From Geopseudomonas aromaticivorans (lineage in GTDB: Bacteria > Pseudomonadota > Gammaproteobacteria > Pseudomonadales > Pseudomonadaceae), in contig NZ_JAHRGL010000080.1 of assembly GCF_019097855.1 (NCBI RefSeq), forward strand, positions 14,198 through 78,197: a DNA stretch of 64,000 bases. The letters are read 5' to 3'. Made by a program: the position numbers and the translations under genes. Shown here piece by piece: positions 7,402-15,731 of this stretch. The notes under the pieces were generated by a model. The model ran no database searches. It worked only from the letters and a program-made list of their open reading frames with translations, and had not been told where the DNA came from. The first letter of the stretch is position 1. Each line of letters starts with the position of its first letter.

Positions 7402-9156
7402 TCAGGCAGTCGCCAACTGCTGCCGCTCCGCACAGAACTCCACGAACTGCTCCACTTTGAGCGGCGGCGAGTACCAGTAACCCTGCGCCAGCTCGCAGCC
7501 CATGGCCTGGAGCATCTCGGCCTGCTCCGGTTTCTCCACGCCTTCGGCGACGGTGATGCAGCCGAAGTTGCGCGCCATGTCGATGACCGTTTCGGCCAGG
7601 CGCTGGTCCTGGGGGTCGGTGTCCATCTGGCTGACGAAAGTGCGGTCGATCTTCAGTACCGAAACCGGCAGGGTCTTCAGGTAGGCCAGCGAGGAGTGGC
7701 CGGTGCCGAAGTCGTCGATGGCGATCGACAGGCCGTGCTCAGCGAGGCGTTGTAGCTGGTGGCGGGCCAGCTGGACGTCCTGCACCAGGCCCGTTTCGGT
7801 GACTTCGATTTCCAGTGCACCGAGCGGCAGGGTGCTTGCGCTCAGGCGTTCGAGCAGCCGCGTGGCGAAGTCGTCCTGCATCAGCTGCAGCGGGGCGACG
7901 TTGACCGCCAGGCTGAAGTCGGCGGCGACCTCGCCGGTGTCCCGCCAGGCTTCGAGCTGGTGGATGGCTCGGTCGATCACCCAGTCGCCGATCGGCAGGA
8001 TGTCGCCACTGGCTTCGGCCATCGGGATGAACTCGGCCGGCGAGACGAAGCCGAGTTCGGGGTGTACCCAGCGCAGTAGCGCCTCGGCGCCGAGCACGCG
8101 GCCGTTGCGCAGGTCGATCTTCGGCTGATAGACGAGGAACAGCTGATCGCGCGCGAGGGCTTCGTGCAGGGCCTGGCGGCAGCGGGTGCGCTGCTGCAGC
8201 TCGGCTTCCAGACTGGCCTGGTAGAGGCGCCACTGGTCGCGCTCCTCCGGCACGGCGAGGGCGGCGAGGCGCACCAGGTGGTCGGCGTCATCGTGGGGCA
8301 TGTGGCTGTGGCTGACGCCCAGGCGTGCGCCGAGGCGGATCAGCAGGTGTTCGAAGCTGAAAGCGGCGCCGGCGCAGTCGAGGATCAGCCGGCAGCGGCG
8401 GGCCAGCTCGGCGTCGTCGAGCAGCGGCTGGTGGATCACCCATTCATGGCTGCTCCACACGGCGATGCTGGCTTCGCTGCCGAGCTGTTGGCGCAGGCGC
8501 TCGCGCAGGTGGCGGGCGAGGGTTTCGCTGCTGCGTGTGCCGTGCAGGCGGGCGACTTCGTCGAGGCCATCCAGCGCCAGGTGGCAGAGCGTCAGCGCCT
8601 GACCGCGGGCAGCGGCCTGGGCGAGGCTGGCCAGCAGCGCCGGGCGGTTGGGCAGGGCGGTGACCGGGTCCTGGAAGGACAGGCGCTGGATCTCGGCGGT
8701 GCGCTCGTCGACCAGGTGGCCCAGCAGCAGGGCCTGGTCGCTGCGCTCGCGGAGCAGGAAGTGCACCTCGAGGGTGTTGTGGATGCGCTGCAGGACTTCC
8801 TGCTGGTCGAAGGGCTTGCCGACGAAGTCGCGGGCGCCGCGGGCCAGCGCCTCGAGGCGGGTTTCGAGGTCGGTCTGTGCACTGAGCACGATCACCGGCG
8901 GCGCCTGTTCGCCCCAGCGCGTCCTGAGCTGGTCGAGAACCTGCAGGCCGCTGAGGTGCGGCATGCGGATGTCGAGCAGCAGCAGGTCGGGCAGGCCCTG
9001 TTCGAGCAGTGCGGCGAGCTGGCGCGGTTCGCAGAGGCCGCGCACGTTGCCGTAGCCGTGTTCGTCGAGCAGGTCGAGGAGCAGCTCGACGTTGTTCGGG
9101 TTGTCGTCCAGCACCAGGATGCGGGCATCCCGGTAGCCGTTGGCGGTGACAGGCAT
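7402..9156 (-). CDS. Response regulator with degenerate GGDEF and intact EAL domain (c-di-GMP phosphodiesterase)
   Basis: The 584-residue protein probably hydrolyses cyclic di-GMP under phosphorylation control. The receiver domain (1 to about 125) has acidic residues LVLDDN, phospho-acceptor Asp62 (LLLLDIRMP) and Lys114. A GGDEF-like domain follows (about 160-300), but its signature position reads SSHEW (235-239), so it should not make c-di-GMP. The C-terminal EAL domain keeps E358-A359-L360, IDDFGTG and EGVEKPEQ, so catalysis is expected. The start (MPVTANGY) overlaps the stop of the histidine-kinase gene by one base (TGATG), implying coupling. A longer in-frame upstream reading is only antisense-like low-complexity sequence. 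It is a close paralogue of the gene at 11816-13570, with the same length and domain order. Confidence 0.9.
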   Translation of the reverse strand: MPVTANGYRDARILVLDDNPNNVELLLDLLDEHGYGNVRGLCEPRQLAALLEQGLPDLLLLDIRMPHLSGLQVLDQLRTRWGEQAPPVIVLSAQTDLETRLEALARGARDFVGKPFDQQEVLQRIHNTLEVHFLLRERSDQALLLGHLVDERTAEIQRLSFQDPVTALPNRPALLASLAQAAARGQALTLCHLALDGLDEVARLHGTRSSETLARHLRERLRQQLGSEASIAVWSSHEWVIHQPLLDDAELARRCRLILDCAGAAFSFEHLLIRLGARLGVSHSHMPHDDADHLVRLAALAVPEERDQWRLYQASLEAELQQRTRCRQALHEALARDQLFLVYQPKIDLRNGRVLGAEALLRWVHPELGFVSPAEFIPMAEASGDILPIGDWVIDRAIHQLEAWRDTGEVAADFSLAVNVAPLQLMQDDFATRLLERLSASTLPLGALEIEVTETGLVQDVQLARHQLQRLAEHGLSIAIDDFGTGHSSLAYLKTLPVSVLKIDRTFVSQMDTDPQDQRLAETVIDMARNFGCITVAEGVEKPEQAEMLQAMGCELAQGYWYSPPLKVEQFVEFCAERQQLATA

Positions 9157-11792
9157 CAGGCGCGCTCCGTGCGAGCGAACTGGTCGAGCAGGGTGAGTAG
9201 TCGCGGGATGTCGAGGGGCTTGGTCAGGTAGGCTCTGAAGCCGGCGGCCGCGGCTTTGCGCAGGTCGTCGGGCATGGCGCTGGCGGACAGGCCGATGACC
9301 GGAATGGCGCGGGTCACCGGGTTGCCGGCAAGCCACTGCATGGCCTGGTAGCCGTCCATGCCGGGCAGGTTGATGTCGAGAAGGATCAGCTGCGGCGGTT
9401 GCGAGCAGGCCAGTTCGAGGCCTAGCTCGGCGGAGTGGGCGCAGTGCAGGACGAAGCCGTCGAGTTCCTCGAACAGCTCTTGGAGCAGGCGCTGGTTGGC
9501 CGGGTTGTCCTCGATGTAGAGCACCCGCAGGGTGGGCGCCTCCGGCTCCTCGAGCGCTGGCGGCGCGGTTTCGCTGCGCCCGCGGCTGGCCTCGGTGGCG
9601 CCTACGGTAGCGTCTTCGCCGTGGGGCAGTTCGAACCAGAATTCGCTGCCGACGCCTTGCTCGCTGCGCACGCCGATGCGGCCGTCCATCAACTCGAGGA
9701 GCTTGCGGGTCAGCGCCAGGCCGACGCCGGTGCCCTCAATGCTGCCGCTCTCGGCGCCGAGGCGGTTGAACGGCTGGAACAGCTGGTCGAGACGGTCGGC
9801 GGGGATGCCGATGCCGGTGTCGCGCACGACGACGCGCACGCAGCCGTCGTGACGCTGGCAGTCGAGCTGCACGCGGCCCTGGGCTCGGTTGTACTTGATG
9901 GCGTTGGTGATCAGGTTGATCAGCACCTGCTTGAGGCGGGTGTAGTCGGCCTGCAGCCAGCAGGCGCTGCCCAGGCCCTGCGGCAGTTGCAGGTCGATGC
10001 CGTACTGGCGGGCGATGGGCATCAGGGTGGTGCAGGCGTCCTCGAGCACGTCGCCGAGCTGGATGCGTTCGATGGACAGGTTGATCTGCCCGGCCTCGAT
10101 GCGCGCCAGGTCGAGCACCTCGTTGATCAGGGTGAGCAGGTGCTGGCCGCTCTTGTAGATCTGTTCGACCTGGCGCTGCTGGCGTTCGCCGAGCGGGTAC
10201 TTCTGGCTGTTCTGCAGCAGCTGGGCGAAGCCGAGGATGGCGTTGAGCGGGGTGCGCAGCTCGTGACTCATCGAGGAGAGGAATTCGCTCTTGGCGCGGC
10301 TGGCGTTTTCCGCCTGGTCGCGGGCCTGCCGCAGCTGTTCGGTAAAGCTGTCGCGTTCGTTGAGTTGGCGGTACAGCTTGATCAGCAAGGCGCAGGTGGA
10401 AATGAACGGCTCCAGCCATTCGACCAGTTCGGCGCTGTAGGGCTGTGCGCCATTGGCGATGGCGAACATGCCGATCACCTCGCCCTGATCGAGGATCGGC
10501 ACGCCGAGGAAGTTGCTCAGCGCGGGATGGCCGGGCGGGAAGGCGCTGTGCGGCGTGTGTGCCTGCATGTCGTTGCGCAGCACGGTCTGGCCGTCGGCGA
10601 ACACCCGGCCGAGCAGGCTGTTGGGGTTGCTGAGCAGCATGCGGCCTTCCTTGAACTGCTCCATCAGTTGGCGCGAGGCGTCGTCCCAGGACAGGTCGGT
10701 GATGGCGTGGATCTTCAGCGCCGGCTGGTCGTCGACCGTCAGCACTTCGCCGATCAGCGCGTAGTCGCTGCGGGTCAGCTCGCGCAGGGCCTGCTTGAGA
10801 AAACTCCACAGGCGGTTGCCGGACATCAGCGCCTGATAGTCGGTGAGGCCGCGGTGCAGCACGCCGAGCAGCTGTTGCTGGCGCTCGAGCAGGTGGTTGG
10901 CCGTCTGCACCTCGCTGAGGTCGGAGAGGATGCCGATGAAGTCGCAGCTCTGGGTGGCATCGTCGTAGTGCACCTGGCTGACCGCCAGGTGGACGGGGAT
11001 GGCGTGGCCGTCGCGATGCTGGGCCTCGACCCGGCGGCCCTTGCCGATGATGTGCGCCTCGCCGCTGGCGTGGTAGTTGCGCAGGTACTGGTCGTGGTCG
11101 ACGGCCCAGCGCATGGGCATCAGCCGGCTGACGTTGCTGCCGAGCAGCTCGTCGCGCTGGTAGCCGAGCAGGCGCAGGGCGAAGTCGTTGATCTCGAGGA
11201 TGTGCCCCTGGCTGTCGATGCGCACGATGCCGGCGGCGGCGCCGCGCACGATGGCCTCGTAGCGGGCGGCGCGCTTCTGGCTGCGCAGGCTCTCGTGGTC
11301 GAACAGCAGGCGGTGGTGGTGCAGCTTGAGCAGCTCCTCGACCTGGCCGGCGAGGGTTTCCAGCAGGTGCAACTGGCTCGCTGAGAGCTGGCGCGGGCGG
11401 CGGTCGATGACGCACAGGGTGCCGAGCACGTGGCGACCATCGGGCATCAGCGGGATGCCGGCGTAGAAGCGGATGTGCGGCGCACCGCTGACCAGGGGGG
11501 GGGCGGCGAAGCGCGGGTCGGCGAGGGCGTCCTCGATCAGCAGCGGCCGGCGCGAATCCACAGTGTGGTTGCACAGGGAGAGATCGCGCCCGGTCTGGCA
11601 GGCGTCGAGGCCGACGGCGGACTTGAACCACACGCGATTGGCGTCGATCAGGGTGATCAGCGCGATGGGCGCGTCGAGCAGTTCGGCGGCCAGTGCAGTG
11701 AGGCGGTCGAAGGCCGGCTCGCGCGGGGTGTCGAGGATCTGCAGGTCATGCAGCAGTCGCAGGCGTTCGGGTTCGTTGTGCGGGGTGTGCAT
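9156..11792 (-). CDS. Hybrid sensor histidine kinase (GAF-PAS-GAF-HisKA-HATPase-REC)
   Basis: The 878-residue protein has no obvious transmembrane helix and is probably cytosolic. Domains in order: GAF (about 10-155, with LCNHTVDSRRPLLIEDA typical of bacterial GAF sensors), PAS (about 175-295), second GAF (about 325-475), a short coiled coil, HisKA with His510 in SSMSHELRTPLNA, HATPase with N-box LITNAIKY and G-boxes DTGIGIP and GTGVGLAL, then a C-terminal receiver with Asp806 (LLDINLPGMDG). It lies between two REC-GGDEF*-EAL genes on the same strand, with a 1-nt overlap downstream and 23 nt upstream. The natural reading is a phosphorelay to one or both phosphodiesterase regulators. The signal is unknown. 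Confidence 0.92.
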   Translation of the reverse strand: MHTPHNEPERLRLLHDLQILDTPREPAFDRLTALAAELLDAPIALITLIDANRVWFKSAVGLDACQTGRDLSLCNHTVDSRRPLLIEDALADPRFAAPPLVSGAPHIRFYAGIPLMPDGRHVLGTLCVIDRRPRQLSASQLHLLETLAGQVEELLKLHHHRLLFDHESLRSQKRAARYEAIVRGAAAGIVRIDSQGHILEINDFALRLLGYQRDELLGSNVSRLMPMRWAVDHDQYLRNYHASGEAHIIGKGRRVEAQHRDGHAIPVHLAVSQVHYDDATQSCDFIGILSDLSEVQTANHLLERQQQLLGVLHRGLTDYQALMSGNRLWSFLKQALRELTRSDYALIGEVLTVDDQPALKIHAITDLSWDDASRQLMEQFKEGRMLLSNPNSLLGRVFADGQTVLRNDMQAHTPHSAFPPGHPALSNFLGVPILDQGEVIGMFAIANGAQPYSAELVEWLEPFISTCALLIKLYRQLNERDSFTEQLRQARDQAENASRAKSEFLSSMSHELRTPLNAILGFAQLLQNSQKYPLGERQQRQVEQIYKSGQHLLTLINEVLDLARIEAGQINLSIERIQLGDVLEDACTTLMPIARQYGIDLQLPQGLGSACWLQADYTRLKQVLINLITNAIKYNRAQGRVQLDCQRHDGCVRVVVRDTGIGIPADRLDQLFQPFNRLGAESGSIEGTGVGLALTRKLLELMDGRIGVRSEQGVGSEFWFELPHGEDATVGATEASRGRSETAPPALEEPEAPTLRVLYIEDNPANQRLLQELFEELDGFVLHCAHSAELGLELACSQPPQLILLDINLPGMDGYQAMQWLAGNPVTRAIPVIGLSASAMPDDLRKAAAAGFRAYLTKPLDIPRLLTLLDQFARTERA

Positions 11793-11815
11793 GGCTCATC
11801 CGTGCTGGGGCGCGC

Positions 11816-13570
11816 TCAGCAGGCGATCTGTTCGCGTGCGGCGCAGAATTCGACGAACTGCTCGACCTTGAGCGGCGGCGAGTACCAGTAGCCCTGGGCC
11901 AGCTCGCAGCCCATGTCCATGAGCATTTCTGCCTGTTCGGGCTTCTCCACGCCTTCGGCGACGGTGATGCAGCCGAAGTTGCGCGCCATGTCGATCACCG
12001 TCTCGGCCAGGCGGCGGTCCTGGGGTTCGGTGTCCATGTTGCTGACGAAGGCGCGGTCGATCTTCAGTACCGAGACCGGCAGGGTCTTCAGGTAGGCCAG
12101 CGAGGAGTGGCCGGTGCCGAAGTCGTCGATGGCCACCGAGACGCTGTGACGGGACAGCAGTTGCAGCTGCGTGCGGGCCAGGTCGACGTTCTGCATCAGG
12201 CCCGACTCGGTGACCTCGACTTCCAGCGCGCCGGCCGGCAGGCGGCTGCGCAGCAGGCGCTGGAGCAGGTTGCGGGCAAAGTCCGGTCGGGTAAGTTGCT
12301 GCACGGAGACGTTGACCGCCAGATGGAAGTCGTTCGCCACCTGGCGGGCAGCGAGCCACTCCTCCAGCTGGCGGATGGCGCGCTCGATCACCCAGTCGCC
12401 GATGCGCAGGATGTCGCCGCTGGCTTCGGCCATGGGGATGAAGTCGACCGGGGAGACGAAGCCCAGCTGCGGGTGGACCCAGCGCAGCAGTGCCTCGGCG
12501 CCGATGATTCGGCCGCTGCGCAGTTCAATCTTCGGCTGGTAGACGAGGAAGAACTCATGGTTGTCGAGCGCGCCTCGCAGGGCTTCGTGCAGGCGGATGC
12601 GCTTCTGCAGGGCGTCCTCGATGCTCGGCTGGTACAGGCGCCAGCCCGAGCTGGTGTCGGGCAGGGCGAGGGCGGCCAGGCGCAGCAGTTGTTCGGCGGA
12701 CTGGTGCGGCATGCCGGTGTGGCTGATGCCGATGCGTGCGTCGATGCGGACCTGAACCTGGTCGATGGCAAAGGGCTGGGCGATGCAGCGCAGGATGGCC
12801 TGGGCCTGTTCGCCCACGGCGCCCTCGGCCAGCGGCTGGCGGGTGATCAGCAGCCATTTGTTGGTATTCCACACGCCCACGGTGGCCTCGCCGCCGAAAT
12901 TATCGAGCAGGCGGTCGCGCAGGTGCAGGCTGAGCGCCTCGCTCATCGCATAGCCGTGCAGGCGGGCGATCTCGTCCATGCCCTCCATGGCGAGGAAGTA
13001 GAGCAGCGCGGGTTGGCCTTGCTGCAACAGTTCATTTAGCTGGGCGAGCAAGGCGCGGCGGTTGGGCAGCTGGGTGACCGGATCCTCACGGGACAGGCGC
13101 TGGATGGCGGTCGTGCGTTCTTCCACCAAGCTCTGCAGCAGGGTGGCGCGGTTGTTGCGCTCCTTGAGCAGAAAGTGCACCTCGAGGGAGTTGCGGATGC
13201 GCTGCATCACTTCCTGCTGGTCGAACGGCTTGGTGAGGAAGTCGCGCGCGCCGAGGTCGAGGGCCTGCATGCGGGTATCGCGGTCGGTCTGGGCGGTCAG
13301 CACGATGACCGGCGGCGCCTGTTCCGCCCAGCGAGCTTTCAGCCAACCGAGCACCTCATGGCCGCTCAGGTGCGGCATGTTGATGTCGAGCAGGATCAGG
13401 TCGGGCAGCTTTTCCTCGAGCATCGGCTCGATCCAGCGCGGGTCGTTGATGCCGTGGCAGTTGTGGTAGCCGTAATGCTGGAGCAGGGCCAGCAGCAGCT
13501 TGACGTTGACCTGGGTGTCGTCGACGACAAGGATGTAGGCGTCCTTGTGAGGTGGTGCGGGCGACGGCAT
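11816..13570 (-). CDS. Response regulator with degenerate GGDEF and intact EAL domain (paralogue of 7402-9156)
   Basis: This is again 584 residues: receiver domain with VVDD and Asp62 (LILLDINMP), a degenerate GGDEF domain where the signature is replaced by NTNKW, and a complete EAL domain (GAEALLRW, IDDFGTG, EGVEKPEQ). Large parts of the EAL domain are nearly identical to the downstream paralogue, which points to duplication or conversion. The start MPSPAPPHKDAY is preceded by AGGAGG. An upstream in-frame extension of 116 residues is non-coding in character and crosses the promoter, so I rejected it. It is the first gene of a three-gene operon with a sigma-28 promoter about 140 bp upstream. 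The expected role is c-di-GMP breakdown tied to motility. Confidence 0.9.
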   Translation of the reverse strand: MPSPAPPHKDAYILVVDDTQVNVKLLLALLQHYGYHNCHGINDPRWIEPMLEEKLPDLILLDINMPHLSGHEVLGWLKARWAEQAPPVIVLTAQTDRDTRMQALDLGARDFLTKPFDQQEVMQRIRNSLEVHFLLKERNNRATLLQSLVEERTTAIQRLSREDPVTQLPNRRALLAQLNELLQQGQPALLYFLAMEGMDEIARLHGYAMSEALSLHLRDRLLDNFGGEATVGVWNTNKWLLITRQPLAEGAVGEQAQAILRCIAQPFAIDQVQVRIDARIGISHTGMPHQSAEQLLRLAALALPDTSSGWRLYQPSIEDALQKRIRLHEALRGALDNHEFFLVYQPKIELRSGRIIGAEALLRWVHPQLGFVSPVDFIPMAEASGDILRIGDWVIERAIRQLEEWLAARQVANDFHLAVNVSVQQLTRPDFARNLLQRLLRSRLPAGALEVEVTESGLMQNVDLARTQLQLLSRHSVSVAIDDFGTGHSSLAYLKTLPVSVLKIDRAFVSNMDTEPQDRRLAETVIDMARNFGCITVAEGVEKPEQAEMLMDMGCELAQGYWYSPPLKVEQFVEFCAAREQIAC

Positions 13571-13707
13571 GGGTCCTCCTGCCTGGCGGGTTCTGGGGCG
13601 CCGGATTCGATGGGGTGTTGTCGACCGGCAGGCGGTGCAGCGTGCCCGGCCCGTGCCTGTTCTTCCCCAGGGCATGGGGGCGTAATCAGCAGTCGCCCCC
13701 ATGGGGA

Positions 13708-13734
13708 ATAACGGCCCGGCGCGCGAAAACTTTA
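13708..13734 (-). promoter_or_regulatory. Sigma-28 (FliA) promoter of the REC-EAL/kinase operon
   Basis: Read on the minus strand: TAAAGTTT (13734-13727), exactly 11 nt, then GCCGTTAT (13715-13708). The -35 is a perfect match and the -10 differs at two positions from GCCGATAA. It faces the 13570 start. Confidence 0.8.
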
Positions 13735-13839
13735 TAAGGCTTTTTGCGTTTTGTGATTCATGTCTCGTCTTACGGGCGGTAAATCTGGGTTTTCGTCTGC
13801 AGTCCGGCCCGGAGGGTGCCTGGTTCGCTGGTCGCCCCC

Positions 13840-13866
13840 TACAGAAAATCTCCCTGCGGCCGATAG
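13840..13866 (+). promoter_or_regulatory. Probable sigma-28 promoter of the MotA/MotB-like pair
   Basis: TACAGAAA (13840-13847), an 11-nt spacer, then GCCGATAG (13859-13866). The -10 differs from consensus at one base and the -35 keeps T-A-x-A-G. It lies 64 bp before the MotA-like start. The rest of the 13571-13929 gap holds no gene. Confidence 0.65.
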
Positions 13867-13929
13867 AGCAGGCAGACGCGCCCGCGGCCGGGCGCATTGC
13901 CTGCCCATTGGTCCGCACACGGAGCCCGC

Positions 13930-14739
13930 ATGAATCCCTCCACGCTTATCGGCATTCTCGCCAGCGTCATTCTGCTGGCGGTAGTGCTGATCTTCTCCGC
14001 CGAAGATGCTTCGCTGTTCCTCGACCTGCCGAGCCTGGGCATTGTGCTGGTGGGTACACTGGCGGCGACCTTCATCAGCTACCCGCTGGGCGAGGTGCTG
14101 CGGGTGTTCGGCCTGTTCGCCACGGTGATGCGCAACGAGAAGATGTATACCCGCGACGATATGGAGGAGCTGGTGAACATCTCGCGGCTGTGGATGTCCG
14201 GCAACCTGCGCCAGGTGGAGGAGGCGCTGCAGCATGTGCGCAACCCGTTCCTGCGGACCGGGGTGCAGCTGGTGGTCGACAACACGCCGGAAGAGGACAT
14301 CATCGAGCTGCTGCAGTGGCGCATTTCCCGCTTGCGCGCCCGCGAGCATGCCGAGGCGCAACTGTTCCGGGCAATGGCCAGCTTCGCACCGGCCTTCGGC
14401 ATGGTCGGTACCCTGGTCGGCCTGGTGAACCTGATGTTCCTGCTCGGCGATGGCGACATGGCGTCGATCGGCAGGCAGATGGCGATTGCGCTGATCACCA
14501 CCTTCTACGGCGTGTTGCTGGCCAACCTGGTGTTCAAGCCGGTGGCGGTGAAGCTGGAGCGGCGCACCGAACAGCGGGTGGTGGTGATGAACATGGTGGT
14601 GCAGGGTATTTCCATGATGTGCAACAAGCGCAGCCCGGGCCTGATGCGCGAGACGCTGAAATCGTTCATGGCCCAGTACCAGGACGAGATCAACGATGGT
14701 GGCGCCGGCGCGCGCGGCTACGATGGCGGTCGGGCTTGA
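13930..14739 (+). CDS. MotA/TolQ/ExbB-family proton channel protein (MotA-like stator subunit)
   Basis: The 269-residue membrane protein probably forms the ion-conducting stator with the next gene product. Hydrophobic helices are at about residues 4-22 and 28-50. After a cytoplasmic loop with conserved charged residues, a second pair lies at about 145-170 (FAPAFGMVGTLVGLVNLM) and 180-205. The second pair carries the family GMVGTLVGL signature. The start ATG 13930 has GGAG upstream; an earlier in-frame ATG lacks a site and family similarity. The partner gene starts 13 nt after its stop. It resembles MotA/PomA more than TolQ because its partner is MotB-like and a sigma-28 promoter is present. 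It is separate from the main flagellar/chemotaxis cluster, so it could be an auxiliary stator. Confidence 0.85.
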   Translation: MNPSTLIGILASVILLAVVLIFSAEDASLFLDLPSLGIVLVGTLAATFISYPLGEVLRVFGLFATVMRNEKMYTRDDMEELVNISRLWMSGNLRQVEEALQHVRNPFLRTGVQLVVDNTPEEDIIELLQWRISRLRAREHAEAQLFRAMASFAPAFGMVGTLVGLVNLMFLLGDGDMASIGRQMAIALITTFYGVLLANLVFKPVAVKLERRTEQRVVVMNMVVQGISMMCNKRSPGLMRETLKSFMAQYQDEINDGGAGARGYDGGRA

Positions 14740-14752
14740 GGAGCGCGTGGCG

Positions 14753-15586
14753 ATGAGCGATCAGTCGGCCGAGAGCGCCGCAAGCGACGTCGGCAGCACG
14801 ACGGCAATACCCGCCAAGCAGGCGCTGCTGATGCGCCAGCGCGAACTGGAAAGCGAGCTGGCCCATGCCCGCCAGGCCGCTGGGCGAGCCAAGCGTGGCG
14901 TGGGCACGGACGATTCCCTGGTGATCGAGCCTGAGGAGGAGGGCTGGCTGCTGACCTATCTCGATACCATGACCCTGCTGCTGGTGATGCTGGTGGTGAT
15001 GCTCGCGTTCGCTGGCAAGAATGGCGGGCTGGAGGGGATCAAGCAGGCTGGTAGTGCCCGGCAAGCCGCGCATGATGGTTTGCTGCCGGCAACCGATGGC
15101 GTGTTGCCCGAGACGGCCCTGCAGGTGCCGACGCCCTTGCCGTCCAAGCCAGTCAGCGATCCGCTCAAGGGGCTGGCGCTCGACCAGTTGGGCGATGACA
15201 TCGAGGTGGTGGTCAACGAGAGTACGGTGAGCTTTCGCATCAGCAGCGAGATCTTGTTCAGTTCCGGCCAGGCCGATCTCAGCCTGGCCGGTTTGGCGGT
15301 GCTCAGGCGCCTGGTTCCGGTGCTCAACGCCAGTGCACACCGGATTGCCGTAGAGGGGCATACTGATTCGGTGCCGGTGCGCAGCGGCCGCTATCCGTCC
15401 AACTGGGAGCTGTCCGGCTCGCGGGCCGGCGGCGTGGTGCGCTACCTGGAGGCCAATGGCGTGGCCAGCCAGCGCCTGCGGGCGGTGGGCTATGCCGACA
15501 CCCGTCCGCTGGTAGACAACGCCACGGCCGATGGGCGGGCCAGCAATCGGCGGGTGGAGCTGATCATGGAAGCGCCCGGCTCATGA
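14753..15586 (+). CDS. MotB/OmpA-like stator subunit with peptidoglycan-binding domain
   Basis: The 277-residue protein has about 60 charged N-terminal residues, one transmembrane helix (about 64-86) and a C-terminal OmpA/MotB domain (about 150-275). The helix begins GWLLTYLDTMTLLLVML; Asp71 sits where MotB has its proton-binding aspartate. The OmpA domain has the peptidoglycan-contact motif VEGHTDSVPVRSG and ends with NRRVELIM. GAGGAG lies upstream of ATG 14753, 13 nt after the MotA-like stop, so the two form an operon. The long charged N-terminus is unusual for MotB. It could be a non-flagellar MotAB-like pair, but the FliA-type promoter favours motility. Confidence 0.85.
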   Translation: MSDQSAESAASDVGSTTAIPAKQALLMRQRELESELAHARQAAGRAKRGVGTDDSLVIEPEEEGWLLTYLDTMTLLLVMLVVMLAFAGKNGGLEGIKQAGSARQAAHDGLLPATDGVLPETALQVPTPLPSKPVSDPLKGLALDQLGDDIEVVVNESTVSFRISSEILFSSGQADLSLAGLAVLRRLVPVLNASAHRIAVEGHTDSVPVRSGRYPSNWELSGSRAGGVVRYLEANGVASQRLRAVGYADTRPLVDNATADGRASNRRVELIMEAPGS

Positions 15587-15731
15587 TGGGGCATGGCATT
15601 GCGCGTTTCTGGTGCGCTGCCCCGTTTCTCGTGCACTGCCAAGCCGGTAAATAGGTATTCGGGTGATGTCATTTTGATGGCATGTTTCTTGCTGTGATGT
15701 AGTTATCACTTTGCCGCAGGGAATATTCATC

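Noticed and set aside
9435-11384. 649-codon plus-strand open frame
   Set aside because: It is antisense to the hybrid histidine kinase, which has complete domains; the antisense product is low-complexity with no motifs.
13571-13918. 116-residue N-terminal extension of the REC-EAL protein
   Set aside because: It would span the sigma-28 promoter region; the internal ATG at 13570 has AGGAGG and starts the receiver domain.
15640-15731. GCCGGTAA before the chemoreceptor as a sigma-28 -10
   Set aside because: No TAAA-like -35 is found at the required distance.
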